The notes under the pieces are model-generated. The model made no database searches. It had not been told where the DNA came from and saw only the letters and a list, made by a program, of their open reading frames with translations. The position numbers and the translations under genes are program-made. A stretch of 64,000 nucleotides of DNA from Adiantum capillus-veneris (taxonomy: Eukaryota > Streptophyta > Polypodiopsida > Polypodiales > Pteridaceae), in NCBI GenBank assembly GCA_014529385.2, contig CM043969.1, forward strand, positions 25,189,946-25,253,945. The letters are read 5' to 3'. Each line of letters opens with the position of its first letter. The stretch's first letter is position 1. This document shows, one piece after another, positions 45,381 to 56,960 of this stretch.

Positions 45381-45607
45381 TGTTGGAATTAGGGTTGCAG
45401 AGAAACACACACAGCTTGGAGAAGACGAAGGAAGCTCAAGGCACACAATAGAGAGTGTGTTACTTAGTGCGCAATGGAAAGATAGATAGCCCTAGAGTGA
45501 TGGGCGTATATACAATGCACGGGGGAAAAAACCTCCTAAAGAGGGAAAAAATGCCCCGGCGGTCCTAGTGTGTTCACACACATCACTACCACATGTATAT
45601 GGTAACA
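45381..45607 (-). repeat. 5' LTR of the copia element (227 bp)
   Basis: Identical to 40430-40656. Starts TGTTACC on the minus strand. Confidence 0.95.
45506..45513 (-). promoter_or_regulatory. TATA box of the copia 5' LTR
   Basis: GTATATAC on the minus strand, about 95 bp into the LTR, followed by a CT-rich leader. Motif evidence. Confidence 0.5.
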
Positions 45608-45612
45608 TTTGT
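45608..45612. repeat. TSD of the copia element, right copy
   Basis: tttgt, matching 40425-40429. Confidence 0.95.
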
Positions 45613-46540
45613 GTGCTAGAAAGCACATCACATTCCTTCAATCAATACGCTTGTTTTGTGCTATCACATGACTCCACATCACTCACATAAAAAACGGTAA
45701 AAAAAACAAGAAAAATCAAGTAAAAACTATCAAAATAACTAGTAGGGGGGCCTCTTAGGGTAATTGACAACATTTCTAAGATACACACATCACATGAATT
45801 TACTCTATGGATGACTACTAGATTCTGAGAAATTAGAGAGTGCTTCAAATTACACAGGAATCCATTATCCACCAACATTAGGTTCCGAGCCTTCCGTTGG
45901 GACCCAATGTAGTGTAGCCCAAGACTTATACATCGCGGTGGGACCCAATGTAGTGCAACCCAAGACTCATAAGGTTCCAAGCCTTCTTCTGGGATGCATG
46001 TAGTGCAACCCAAGTCTTACACATCACAGTGGCTAGTGACTCTTCCTCAAATAGAGAAACAAAACCCTCGAGGACAAGTACCACGTCATATGAAAATGTA
46101 TCTTGGAGTTAAGCGGACACAAATGAGGACAAATCTTATGATTCCATGCCAATAGCAACCCAAAATTGAATATTAGAAAAGAGGAGTAAGAGATATAAGA
46201 GGAAACAATATTGAGAGAATGTACGTGCTAGGATAAAGGAAAATAATTCCACCGCAAAATGGCTCCATTATTTGGGGGCATGTGATGCTCATCAAAAGTT
46301 GGTAGATAATTGGAGTGAATACCTTCATAGTGTCATGTGGTGTAGCACACAACCCTTTGACATTGCACAATTAGATATTGCAGAAGAGGTAAAGCTGAAC
46401 TGTACTGTAAGGAGGCATCAAAACTAGGAGTTATCTCAACAACAAAGGGAAGCAAAAGTGAAATCATAGTCCACGGCACAAACAGATCGTACGGACTTAC
46501 ACCCTGCACTTGAGCATTTCTGATCATACACCACAAAGGA
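45613..46540. other. Unassigned sequence with a short tandem repeat
   Basis: No gene or LTR recognised. At 45898-46030 three copies of about 50-60 bp share gggacccaatgtagtg, caacccaagac and ttccaagcctt. The rest is mixed AT-rich sequence. Confidence 0.5.
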
Positions 46541-46550
46541 GCATAAGGTT

Positions 46551-47220
46551 GTGTGCACAAAGGCCCAAGCAACACCTATCGATGGAAGTAATGGAGGCTA
46601 TGATGGTCCAGTGATAGTTAAGAAAATAAAATTAGCGGACCCAGGTGAGGAGTCCAAACTTATTTTCATTGGCCAAGACCTTACTGAGATTGGAGAGGCT
46701 ATACTTAAAGAGATTCTCAAAGAATTCAAGGATTTTTTTTTTTGGACATATCATAATATGAAGGGCATTCCACCTTCCATGGTACAACACACAGTTCCCA
46801 TGATTAGTAGTGCTAAACCCGTTTAACAACGACCATACCTAATGAATCCTAAGTATGCAAAGGTTATTCAAGAAGAGATTGAAAAACTTATCCAATGTGG
46901 ATTAATATACCCTATTGAGCACTTGGAATGGGTTTTTCCAATAGTCACTGTGCAAAAAAAGAATGGTAAACTTAGAGTGTGTGTGGACCTCAAGAAGGTT
47001 AATGCGGCCACTAGGAGAGATCATTATCCCTTGCCATATTTGGAACATGTGCTTGAAAGAGCTACAGCAAAGGAAGCTTATATATTTTTAGATGGATACT
47101 TTCGTTATAATCAAATTGAGATTGCACTTGAGGGCCAAGCTAAAATTGCTTTTATAACCAAATTTGGATTGTTTGCATTTTGTGTTATGGTCTTTGGTTT
47201 GATAAATACCCCTGCTACAT
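46551..47220 (+). pseudogene. RT fragment of an E1-like Tat element
   Basis: Reads YDGPVIVKKIKLADPGEE, KKNGKLRVCVDLKKVNAAT, LDGYFRYNQIEIALEGQAK and FGLINTPAT, close to E1 RT block by block. A TAA (46824-46826) interrupts it before RQRPY-like text. It stops at codon T of the PATF motif exactly where the E2 LTR begins, so E2 inserted into it. The remaining RT was not found on the far side within this window. Confidence 0.8.
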
Positions 47221-48151
47221 TGTTAGCGGGTCACCACAATGGACGTCTACAGCATAGCTTTTTTGTACTAACATAATGTCAATATGCAAGGAAGAGACTC
47301 CGGATGGGGCATGGAGACTTAACAAAGGATGTCTACAACATATCTTTTTTGTACTAACATAATCTCACCAAAGTGAACTCAGAGCGCTACTCATACTATG
47401 ACAAAAGCAAATCAACCACTTCCTAGTCAGAGAATCAGTATCCGTCCAATCTCACCGCTCTAGGTTATCACGCCTTTTTGGCATCCAAATGAATTTGGAA
47501 TGCAACAAAACTTAAGGAGAGGTACTAAAACACCTAGGGGCACAATCCTACCAAGCTCTGTAACCATCTGGGAAGGTACATAAATCACCATCGATCACAA
47601 AAAATGTGCAAAAAACTGAAACAGAATTATACGGAAAGGTCCCACTTAAGCAAAGAAACACTTATCCATTGTCAAAACATAAAACAACAACCATTTATAC
47701 CTTCAAATCAATGCATTTAGCTCACAAACAATGCATCGTAAACCACAACAAAATTGAGAATGGTTATACTTAAATTGTAGAGCAAGAGACAAAGAACACA
47801 ATGTGCTATTCACAAATGAATTCTGATTACCAGTCCATGAGAAAAGTGGATCACAACTTGTAGTAGCAAGAGGCTTCTCACAGTGAACATTCAAAAATCT
47901 TTCAAGATAATGGTATTCTTTAGTCTAAAACTAAGGGTTTTGACTTAAAAGCTAAGGGAACTTTCCCACGGCCATTCGGCCACTTACAAGGGGTGTAGAC
48001 TTAGAGAGGCTGAGAGGGTACGCCAAAATATATTACAATTACAAATCTTTATTTGCTGAATTACACTACTTCGCTTGAAAAAATGAGCTAGTATTACAGG
48101 GTTTGGTGTACATCCGCTTATTACATGTTAGTCCGCTATGTCCACCAAACA
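47221..48151 (-). repeat. 3' LTR of E2 (931 bp)
   Basis: On the minus strand TGTTTGGTGG ... CCGCTAACA, directly after the purine tract. The 3' part holds a duplicated 40-bp piece (47241 and 47327; tttttttgtactaacataat). No second copy in the window. Confidence 0.7.
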
Positions 48152-48164
48152 TTCCCCCCTTCCT
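48152..48164 (-). promoter_or_regulatory. Polypurine tract of E2
   Basis: On the minus strand aggaaggggggaa before TGTTTGG. Identical to the tract of the LARD-like element. Confidence 0.8.
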
Positions 48165-48328
48165 ATTCATTGCATGTCCTCGTACAATCTGTCTCTAAGT
48201 GTATTCTAATATCTTTTATCTAGATTTACAATGATATGCCTGAGTTTTTGTGCTCTTGCCTCAATCTCCACCTTTGTCACTAGCTCTCTGAAAGGGTTAT
48301 TGTTGGGAGTATTCTGATATGCTATATG

Positions 48329-51300
48329 TCATGCTGGAAAATCTTTGGTCACGGGATTGAATATGGAGGAGTCTACCTCGAAGAATCCGGTCATGAACGC
48401 CTCCTCGAAAGTTTGCATGTAGTGGGAGGGCAGGAACATGACTCTTGCATAGAATCCCATGATGACGTTCTTGCTTGGGATTTTTGTCTCCATATTCCAG
48501 CAGAGCCCTCTTGTGCCTTTCACAAAAATATGTGGGGGATGCTCTGCTACCTCTATATCATTGACAGCCATTATGCATGTGATTAGCATCTTGGAAATTT
48601 TCACGAGCATTTGGCATGCGAGATCCGGGATCTCCTTCATCATGTTAATGACCCCTTTGAGTGTCTGAACCATGTACTTCTCTGATGGGGGGTTGTTATT
48701 GATTGGATTTGTTATAACTGGGTAGTTCAATATCGCCGGCCTTTTTCTTTGCCAAGAGTAAAAGCTATCCTAGGATCGTTATCTGTTGATGGGACAGTAA
48801 GTTGGGTCGATCCAGTAGTACGTTATGTCTATTGGTTGTTTGCTCAAACCACTTCTTTTGCCAGAGGGGTTGATTGTCAATAATGGTCTGAATTTGTATT
48901 GTGGTCACAGGAACATCCCTGTAGTCCCCTTGACTGTTTGGTTCAAGGTAATGTAGCATTCTTTGCTTCCATAATCTAGCCTGCTGCCACATCAATGTCA
49001 GGGAGATCATATCATGCCCGGGGTTTTTTACCACCTCATCTAGTGTGATCATGAGTAGGGCAGTCGATTCCAGCACTTTCAATTCATACTGCAGATATTC
49101 TTTGTGCGAGGGGTCTTTCACTTGTGAGATCCAGTGCTACACTTCTTCCTTGGCCAAATTTGAAATGGATGTTGTGGCTGAATCTGAAGATTCCTATGTT
49201 TCTTTTCTAGTGCTTGTAGTTGGCACATCTGTTTGGTGAGCTTTGAATGTGGATTGCTAAAATCCTCCTTCTTGCTCAAAGTCCACTGGGGCTGTTTGTT
49301 GAGGCTTTGTTTGAATTTCCTTGAGAGTCTCCAAGTCCCCCCGTGCCTTTGCCATCTGCTTCCTCAATCCTTCAATTTCCTCATCTTTGGCTTTTTGCAG
49401 TACCCTATGTCCTGCTGTCATGATTTGTCTATCATAATTTTCCTGAGCAAGGGCCTCTTTTAGATCTTTAACTTAACCTCTTGGTTCAGGGAGGTTGATC
49501 TAGCAGTCATGCTTGAGGAGGTGGGAGTCTCTTGAATGGTTAAAAGCTAGGTCAAAGTCCTGCTGACCACCACGTATGACTCTTGCAACTTTTCATTTTG
49601 TTCCCTTTCTTTGGTTAGTTCCTCCTTGAGGCGTTGCTGCTCGACTTGTAGGGTAGTGTTTGCCTCATTAAACTGTTGTACCTCCTTGTAATAGTAGACT
49701 GCATTTTTTCCTATTCTCTTTGCAGCTCGGATTGGACTTGTAGCTGTGCTTTCTCCAATTCCTCTATTCTTTGTTTAAGCTACAAGGTAATTTCAGCTAC
49801 CGTCTCTTTTGGTATCTTCCAGCTCTAGCTCACGCGGGCTGTAGAGATCCCTTTGGCATTGCAACTAGTGCTTGATCTGCTCTAAATAAGCATCAATGTC
49901 AAATGACGATCATTTTTTCTCCTTCCTCTACTACAGCTTGCAAACGAAGTGATCTTGGTTTCTGCTGGTTTATTTGACCCTGATTTGATGTCCTAGCCTC
50001 TTCAGTTGTTTTTTCCTTCAGTTTCAGTACCTCTATAGCCATTAAAAATTGTGGTAGGCTCCCGAGGGATTCACCATGGAGAACTTACAGCACCACATAA
50101 GTGCAGAAGGGTTTTTTTACGAGTTACATAAGTGTATAAGTTAGGGATAGGCCCTCAATAATTTATCTCTCAAGCTTAAAAATAAGGGAGAGGGTATCAT
50201 AGTTATTAGGGGGGGGGGGGGGGGGGGGAGAAATGAGAAAAGCGGGAAATGAGAGGAAGTTTTTGTGTTTCAAAGTCGTGGCTTCCCAAAGGAATCTTCC
50301 CTCAAACTTTGAGTCAATAGCTATGAAGATACATGCAAGAACTAACATTGCTTCATATCAATTGCTTGTTTTGTGATTGAGGGATGAAAGCTATAAAGAG
50401 TTTGTATAGATGCAAGTTTACACGGAGAGCCTAACACAACTTTAAACCATGTTTTTTGAGTGATTTAGATGGGTCAAAATTGGAGATTAGCTAGAGTGCA
50501 GGTTGAATGGGCACATAGTTTGAAAGTCAAACTAAGACACATTGAGAATACATTTAGTTATCAACAAAATTGGCTCCTTAGTATGTTGGTAGTCACTACG
50601 CTACACGCTTTTTGACTAGTTATACTCAGTTAGAACATGTGAGACCTAAATTTTATTTGTGAGATAGGGGTATGATACTTTTCTACATTGATTATCGTAT
50701 AGGCGTAGAAAGGGGGGTCATATTCCCTATTATGAGTCGTATATAGGGGTTTTATCAAAGTGGTCCGCTCGCACCTGGCATCCCGTTTTGTATATAGAGT
50801 GAATCCCCTGGGAGTAGGCTTTGGTTTTGTTGCCTCCGTTTCTTGATCTGTCTTTTCTTTCGACTGCAGCTTCTCTGCACCTTGCTCTGGGAGGTCTACA
50901 ACTTTTTCTCTCTTTTCTGTTGCAGTTTTTTGAAGGTACCTCCTTGTCCTTGGGGAAATGAAATTCCTGACCCTGCTGGGCAAGCATGTCTTTCTCTACC
51001 TTTCCTTGTGAGTTATCTTCCTCTTCCTTGGTACTAGTGGATTTATCAGATGTTTCAACATCATCGACACCGCGTGGTCTCTTTGCTTCTTCTTTTCTCT
51101 CTTAGCTCCATCTTACGTTTGAGCTTATTATGGATCCGTTGCCGCATGGTGCTGGCAATATCTTGATTCTCCTTAGCTTCTTGTCTTTTCTATTGCTTGA
51201 TCTGTTGTTCCAGAGATGTTGTCCGCCTGCATAGCAACAGAATGTTTTCTTCTTCTTCTTCTTCTTTCTCATCTCATCAGCTTTGTTCCTTGACTTCTTT

Positions 51301-52441
51301 TGTCTTTATGCTTCTGTGCGCGGATCCTTTCCCTCAGCACCTGCGCTTCTTCCATTGTTCTCATGGCTTGAATAATTGGGATGGCCTCTGCCACATGAGC
51401 TATTCTCTTCTTCAATCTTGTATATCCCAGGGAGAACTGACTGTCATGCTCCTCTTCTGAAGACTGGTACTCCAAAGGGGTATCTCTTTGTTGAGACCCA
51501 GCTTCCTGGCTACTCAGAACATCCAACTCTGTCTTTTCGTTGTTAGTGTCCTTTTTGGTGTTGCGCTTTGCCTTTTTTTGTTTAGTTTTTGGTTTTGGCC
51601 TTGTGCATGGTCCGCCCACCGGTCTTACTGCTCTTTTAGATTTGTGAATCAAATCTATCTGCACTTCTGCGGGTGGTAGATCATCAATCATCCCTCATGC
51701 TTGATAGGCAATTTGCGGCAGCATTGGTCCCGCGTTCATGTAGCTCTTTCTCTTTTGGCTCCCCTTTAGATTTGCTTTGACGATGTTGTCGAGGAGGTAA
51801 TTTTTGAAGTTGCAGCTGACCACTCTTATCTCTGCTAATCCCATTTCCATTACTACTTCCATGTGCAATAGCGGTTCCGTGTATCTTGGTGGCTTTTGTA
51901 CTTTGTAGTATTGCGATATGAGACACAATGGAAATTTGGTTTCTGAGTAAATCAAATCCTGATATGTCAATTTGTGTCCTCTTTGATTCAGGAAATCTTT
52001 GTTGTTGCCTATTGCTTTTGTCTTTTGCAATAGATTGTGCATCCCTTGCTACAGATGGAGAGCTTCATTGATTGTTTCTGTTGTGATCTTAACCTTGACT
52101 GTTGCCCCATCTTTGTCAGTCAGGGTGGCTTCCTCATTGTACTAAAGCAAGCTTATGAGTTTATGAGCTCGTCTGAAGTCCGTTCCCCAGAGTGGTTATC
52201 GTAGGAAGTTGTCCAATTGTAGGCATTTACCCCATGCTTTTACTTCTGGCTTTTGGTGTAGTGTCCACATTTCTCTTGGGAAGATAGTGGTCTTCACTAT
52301 TTCTCCATCCGCAACTTGAAATCTTTCGATGAATATGTTAGCTGGTATTGCTTCGATGATATGAGCCTTCTCATTTGAGGAGATATCTGTTATCTCATAA
52401 GGTGTAGCTTCCCCCTCCGTTTGTGTTTTTCTTTGAGGCAT
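48329..52441 (-). pseudogene. E2 second ORF (aORF), homologous to E1 7535-10757, heavily decayed
   Basis: The start MPQRKTQTEGEATPYEITD lies at 52441, 208 bp after the nearest palindrome. Matches to E1 run in the same order. N-terminal ATLTDKDGATVKVKIT (about 52090-52140) pairs with ATLTAMDGETVEVEIT in E1, and LPQIAYQA with LTRIAYEA. There are charged linker frames (50630-50983, 51269-51691), a coiled coil (49265-49480: KDLKEALAQENYDRQIM, DEEIEGLRKQMAKARGDL) and the C-terminal domain (48329-49121) with YMVQTLKGVIN, PDLACQMLVKI and MFLPSHYMQTFEEAF. There are many stops and shifts, and about 0.55 kb near 50090-50640 looks non-coding and inserted. Function unknown, as for E1. Confidence 0.75.
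50209..50228 (+). repeat. Run of 20 G
   Basis: Uninterrupted G20 inside the apparently inserted, non-coding part of the E2 aORF. May form G-quadruplexes; length may be a sequencing estimate. Confidence 0.85.
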
Positions 52442-52648
52442 CTTGTGGTTAGTTTAGCATTGGAAACAATGTTTAGCAATTGATCAAAACTATTGGAAAG
52501 CTTAAGAAAATGCAAACTTTGACCATAAAATGAAAAATGAGCATAACTTTGTCAAAACCACCCCAAATTTGACCAAATTTCACTAGTGCATCTAGGATTA
52601 CTATAAGCACAAGGGCATAGGGTAACATATGAATTCTAGTAAAAAGGT

Positions 52649-53830
52649 ACATGGATCGCGATCCATGTTGGGAAGCATTTTGAAAATCGAACTAGGGGAG
52701 GTTGTTCATTGGTATATGGAGATGCTACTATGCAAATTTCTCTGGATTTAGGGTTTAAGGTACATGGATTGCGATCCATGTTGGACAACATTTTGAAAAT
52801 CTGATGATACCATTTGGTAGGGTTCACCTAGATGGTGCCTTCGTCCAAAACATTTGGGATTTGGATCATCTGTTTGGTACTTAGGCTAATTTTTGGAAAT
52901 CTTCTTCAGACTGAGAGATATTTTGCATTTTGAAGTGGATTTTGGAATTCAAATGGCTTGAAACTTCATGGCTTGGCTTTTTTGAGCAAACTGGGCCTTA
53001 TGGTATGGATTTTTCTTTGGTTGGGCAAAAAGGTACATGGATTGCGATCCATGTTCGGAGGAATTTTGATACAGTTTCTTTGCACATATGTTCCCATATG
53101 TCTTTCTAGTACACTGGTGAAGTATTTTCAAATTTGGACATGTTTTTTCTTAGTTTACCCCATTTCCCAGTTTATGGACATGTTTTTCTTGTCTTAACCA
53201 TATTTGTTTTTTGGAACCACTGTTGGGCACATCCTTTGCATGATATCTATTATTGCCTCAATTCTCAATGATTTGTGCCTGTAATTCACAGCTTTGCCTA
53301 GCTCCTTGTCAAACTCCACCAGAGTCTGAATCTATTTGAGGAGACAAATTGATCCACGTAATTTGCACCACTTTGTAGGTAACCTTTTGCATGGTTTTGA
53401 TCCTAAACACACCTTTTAGTTACATCTCCTTGATGATAGGCTTTGAGGAGAGTGTGAAGCTTCCCATCTAGCTAAAGCAACAAATATAAACTCCTTAAGA
53501 ACTCTGCTCCTAGCCCTACTCCATGAGTTTTTGCTGGAATCATACCATTTGTCCTTTGAAAATGACCAAAAGACCATTTGCAGATTGAAGGTAGAAAATC
53601 AGGAGGATTTGATGATTTTAAGAGCAATTTTTGTGATTATTTCTGTAGCACCATTCATATTTTTGCACCCCCTAGCTAGTGAACCACTCCTGCCCTGATT
53701 TTGGCAAAAAGCTGTGTTGGGTAGCATTTTGCAATTCCAGCTAGGGGAGGTTGTTCCTGGCCACCTATGGATGCTTCTATACAAAGTTTTTTGAATTTAG
53801 GGTTTGAGGAACATCGATCGTGATCCATGT
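52649..53830 (-). repeat. Palindrome series upstream of the E2 second ORF
   Basis: Core acatggatcg followed by its exact reverse complement (52649-52668, perfect 20 bp, CGCG centre). Variants at 52762-52781 (one mismatch), 53035-53054 (one mismatch) and 53811-53830 (two mismatches). The sequence after copy 1 (gcattttgaaaatcgaac, ctaggggaggttgttc) recurs near 53728-53756 before copy 4, with one palindrome apparently lost there, so these belong to a diverged tandem array. Same position relative to the second ORF as the E1 palindromes, but a different sequence. Confidence 0.85.
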
Positions 53831-54117
53831 TCCACCACCTTTTGCAGTTGTTTTTGCCCTACCTGATTTTGCGAGCTATTAGGGGTCTAATGATGAAAGG
53901 TTTTTGGTTTTGGGTGAGTTTTGAAGTCCCCCAATGGCCATGACAGTTTGTAGATTTTGTGAGTTGGTATGCTCCAATCTGTTGTTTTGGAAATGTTGAT
54001 GCAGTATGGGGCATAATACATGTTCTTGTAGGGTTAATGATCATACCTGTCAAATCCGGTGTAGTAAGAGCTACCGAGGTAGTCGCAGCCGGCAGAAACA
54101 AAGTTGAAAACCCTATG

Positions 54118-54120
<3 letters not shown>
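53055..54120 (-). other. Non-coding spacer of E2
   Basis: Apart from the palindrome at 53811 and the decayed repeat near 53728-53756 no feature was recognised. It corresponds to the spacer between pol and aORF in E1. No pol text follows before the (CT)n. Confidence 0.5.
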
Positions 54121-54197
<77 letters not shown>

Positions 54198-54206
54198 TCT
54201 CTCTCT
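54121..54206. repeat. (CT)n microsatellite
   Basis: About 43 CT units with one G interruption. ORFs across it are artefacts. Confidence 0.95.
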
Positions 54207-56169
54207 GAATGCAAATGAGTTTATGTTGCCCCATTTGACTATATGTTCCTAGTCTACCTAGAATACCCCATTCATACTTACCTCCATTGATCATATCTTG
54301 TTGTTCATGTCACCTGCAGTTCAAACCATTCTTTATTCTAATATTCGATCAACAAATGACGTTCAATCTACAGTTTTGATCCTTTGGAAGTTGGTTCAAA
54401 ATCCATCGTGTGTCGAATCTTTTCTTATTTTCCATGTTAGAAGCCCTTGCCATGAAGTTTCGATGTTTGGTTTCAAAAGTCAATTCTGGCTTTCCTAGCT
54501 CCACTTATCATTTTTTGTTGATTGTTTGTCGTTTTTAGCGTTTTAGTAAAATAATTATTTACAATTATTATTAGTTAGAAAAAAATTACCCAAAATTAGT
54601 GTAATCTCTCATGCATACATATTCTTAACCCGGTATTATATGGTGTGGGTATGGCTCATGATTTTTACCGGCTAAGAGTTTATAAGGCGCTGAAAATCTT
54701 GTTTAAAGGAAAAGAAAAGAAAAGAAAATAAATGATATGATAATAATATATACAAAATGATAATCCTGCTGCATTTTCCTCCCTTCCTAGAGTGATTCGT
54801 CCCAGACGAACATGTGTTAGAGTGCATGGGAGCAAAGTATGTGTCTATGCATAGCCGTATATTGTGGCTCTATGATGTGAATGGAGGATATGCATGGTGA
54901 AACAAAATGTTGTGCAAGAGAGGGGTGTTAAACAATATGTTCAGTGGCTGCTGATGGCGAGGTTATGTTGAAGCTGTGTGGTCAGAACATTAGTAATTTT
55001 AGAAGACGCGCCCTGTGTTTGACAGTGTGAGCGGGATGGAAACACACACAATACCTCTATAATTACCCAACACACACTTTTGGGATGATACACGCGCACA
55101 CTATGTGGCACCACTTGGCTTACACAACCCACCTGGCCGAGACAGGGAACACACCGATGGAGTGACAGGAGAGAGAGAGACTATATATTTGCCCATTCCA
55201 CATAGAGAGACAAAAATAAATTAAAAAAAAAAATCAGCTCAAAAGAGGAGAATTTCTCATGTTTAGATACAATTGAGCTTGGGCCAACACCAATGGAACA
55301 AATAGCTCACACAGTATGGGTAAAATATGCTAGATACAATCACAAATTGGAGCAAAAGCTTCGCTCATAAGAGAAAATTACACAGCCAAAATAGCAAAAA
55401 AACAATGAGGAGTTTGGCAAAATGGACAGAGTCATCGCGTCTGGAACAGCCCAAAACCCCAGTCTACAATGTCAAAGTGCTCAAATCTGACCTCGGATGA
55501 GCAGTTTACGGCCAAAACAGGTTCCAAAAACAGCAAAAACTCAATTGCGGTTGGTCCTCCTCTTCCCTCTATGTTTTTTCTGGTCTTCTCTCAGGTTTTT
55601 CAGTTCACACACTTAGCTTTATTACTTGGGCACCTTTGGCCTTTTAGTTGACCTCAAACGGATCCCAAACAGGCCAAAAAGTGGCCTCGTAGTGCATAGT
55701 TGTCACCCTGCTGCATCCATCTGCACACCTGGCACTCAACTTTTTTCAATAATTCATCCCGCAACCACGTGAAGTGGCCCCCAAATATAGTCCTCATGAT
55801 GACCTTTTTGCATAATTATCACAAGAAAACACCCACGTTGTTTTCGTACTTATCCATTCCACCTCCTGACACCACTAGATGCCATCTAATTCACCTGCTT
55901 ACCTCATGTTGTCGGCCCACAGATAGCTTCCTCGAGAAGTTTTACGCACTATCAACTCCTCATTATTATAGAGAAAACACATTGGTACTGGTGATAGTAA
56001 AAATCAATGCACAATGTACATGTTTTCCTACATGTACACATGTGGGCCCCACGTAACCACCTGGCTCTGGAAAATGGGAAATCCTTTATTCAATGCACCA
56101 TGCATGTGTATATACATATGTGCAATCCCTTGATACAAAAAAACTCTTGACATAGTTTGCCCATCCCCC
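54207..56169. other. Unassigned sequence; may include the 3' untranslated end of element G
   Basis: No coding homology, LTR pair or primer site recognised. AT-rich at 54540-54780. On the minus strand the end nearest G has a purine-rich ggctgggggatggg (about 56160-56173) just after the G pol stop, which could be its purine tract, but no matching LTR is visible. Confidence 0.4.
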
Positions 56170-56535
56170 AGCCTGCTAGATCATTCATGATCAGCAACAG
56201 CAAAAAGAGATATGAGACTCGCCGCGTCACAGGTCTCCTCATCCCTCACATACATTACTTGTTCTTCAGACAGCTCATCTTGCTCCACCATCATCAATCT
56301 AGCATGATACAATTTAAGATGCAATCCACTTACCCTTGTTGGGGTTAAGGCCTATGTGCCTTGACCGGTCGCCCAGGTCATGGGCGCCCGCCCACTGTTA
56401 CCCTATACTTATAGTGAGTATACTGTATAGGGGGAGTTGGCACTTCAAAGTCTCCCCACCCACATCGTGTGTGTGTCTCCTTCTCTGTCTCTCACTATCT
56501 GTCTATGGTGCTCCCCGATTCCCTAGCCTGCTAGA

Positions 56536-56691
56536 TCATTCATGATCAGCAACATCAAAAAGAGATATGAGACTCGCCACATCACAGGTCTCCTCATCCC
56601 TCACATACATTACTTGTTCTTCAGACAGCTCATCTTGCTCCACCATCATCAATCTAGCATGATAAAATTTAAGATGCAATCCACTTACCCT
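56536..56691 (-). pseudogene. End of element G pol beyond the copia-derivative insertion
   Basis: Continues the integrase C-terminus of 60505-61002 in frame when the insertion and one TSD are skipped: SRVSGLHLKFYHARLMM, EEQVMYVRDEETC, then TGA (stop at 56536-56538). The uninterrupted join confirms both the strand and the insertion point. A second copy of this piece is at 56181-56336. Confidence 0.7.
56687..56691. repeat. TSD of the copia derivative, left copy
   Basis: accct, identical to 60500-60504. Confidence 0.9.
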
Positions 56692-56835
56692 TGTTGGGGT
56701 TAAGGCCTATGTGCCTTGACCGGTCGCCCAGGTCATGGGCACCCGCCCACTGTTACCCTATACTTATATTGAGTAAACTGTATAGGGGGAGGTGCCACTT
56801 CAGAGTCTCCCCACCCATATCCGTGTTGTGTGTCT

Positions 56836-56922
<87 letters not shown>

Positions 56923-56946
56923 TGTGGTGCTCCCCGATCCCCTTCA
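56692..56946 (+). repeat. 5' LTR of the copia derivative (255 bp)
   Basis: TGTTGGGG ... CCCCTTCA. Longer than the 3' LTR (195 bp) because its (CT)n run (56840-56917) has expanded. Confidence 0.9.
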
Positions 56947-56948
56947 AT

Positions 56949-56960
56949 TGGTATCAGAGC
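56949..56960 (+). promoter_or_regulatory. Primer-binding site of the copia derivative
   Basis: TGGTATCAGAGC, an exact tRNA-Met-type site two bases after the LTR. Confidence 0.9.

Larger units (their letters stand above)
40430..45607 (-). mobile_element. Intact Ty1/copia retrotransposon with identical LTRs
   Basis: 5178 bp on the minus strand: two 227-bp LTRs that read identically, perfect TSD tttgt, tRNA-Met primer site, purine tract and a single uninterrupted 1448-codon gag-pol frame with all catalytic residues. This is the youngest and best-preserved element in the window and may be autonomous. It inserted one base beyond the TSD of the LARD-like element. Copia lineage not assigned. Confidence 0.95.
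47221..54110 (-). mobile_element. E2: 3' part of an E1-related Tat-like element
   Basis: On the minus strand from high to low coordinate: a non-coding spacer with palindromes, a decayed second ORF, a purine tract and a 3' LTR. This is the same order as E1 6495-11679. Pol and the 5' LTR are missing; the relationship fades at a (CT)n run near 54121. It sits in the RT of another E1-like copy, with tacat (47216-47220) as the presumed TSD copy. Confidence 0.75.
56170..56879. repeat. Tandem duplication of 355 bp covering G pol end and a copia-derivative LTR
   Basis: 56170-56524 and 56525-56879 are near-identical. Each holds the last 156 bases of G pol plus TSD, then LTR sequence starting TGTTGGGG (56337 and 56692). 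Junction homology is ccc[c/t]agcctgctag. The duplication arose after the copia derivative inserted. The first LTR copy stops at ccccgattccc, just short of its end. Confidence 0.85.

Noticed and set aside
50638-50660. TGTGAGACC as start of a chromovirus LTR in E2
   Set aside because: No matching ACCTTACA end on the correct side; only eight bases match.
54034-54294. ORFs across the CT microsatellite
   Set aside because: Arg-Glu or Ser-Leu repeats are translations of the microsatellite.
56157-56173. Purine-rich tract as the 3' end of element G
   Set aside because: No LTR with matching ends seen next to it and no second LTR in the window; kept only as a possibility.
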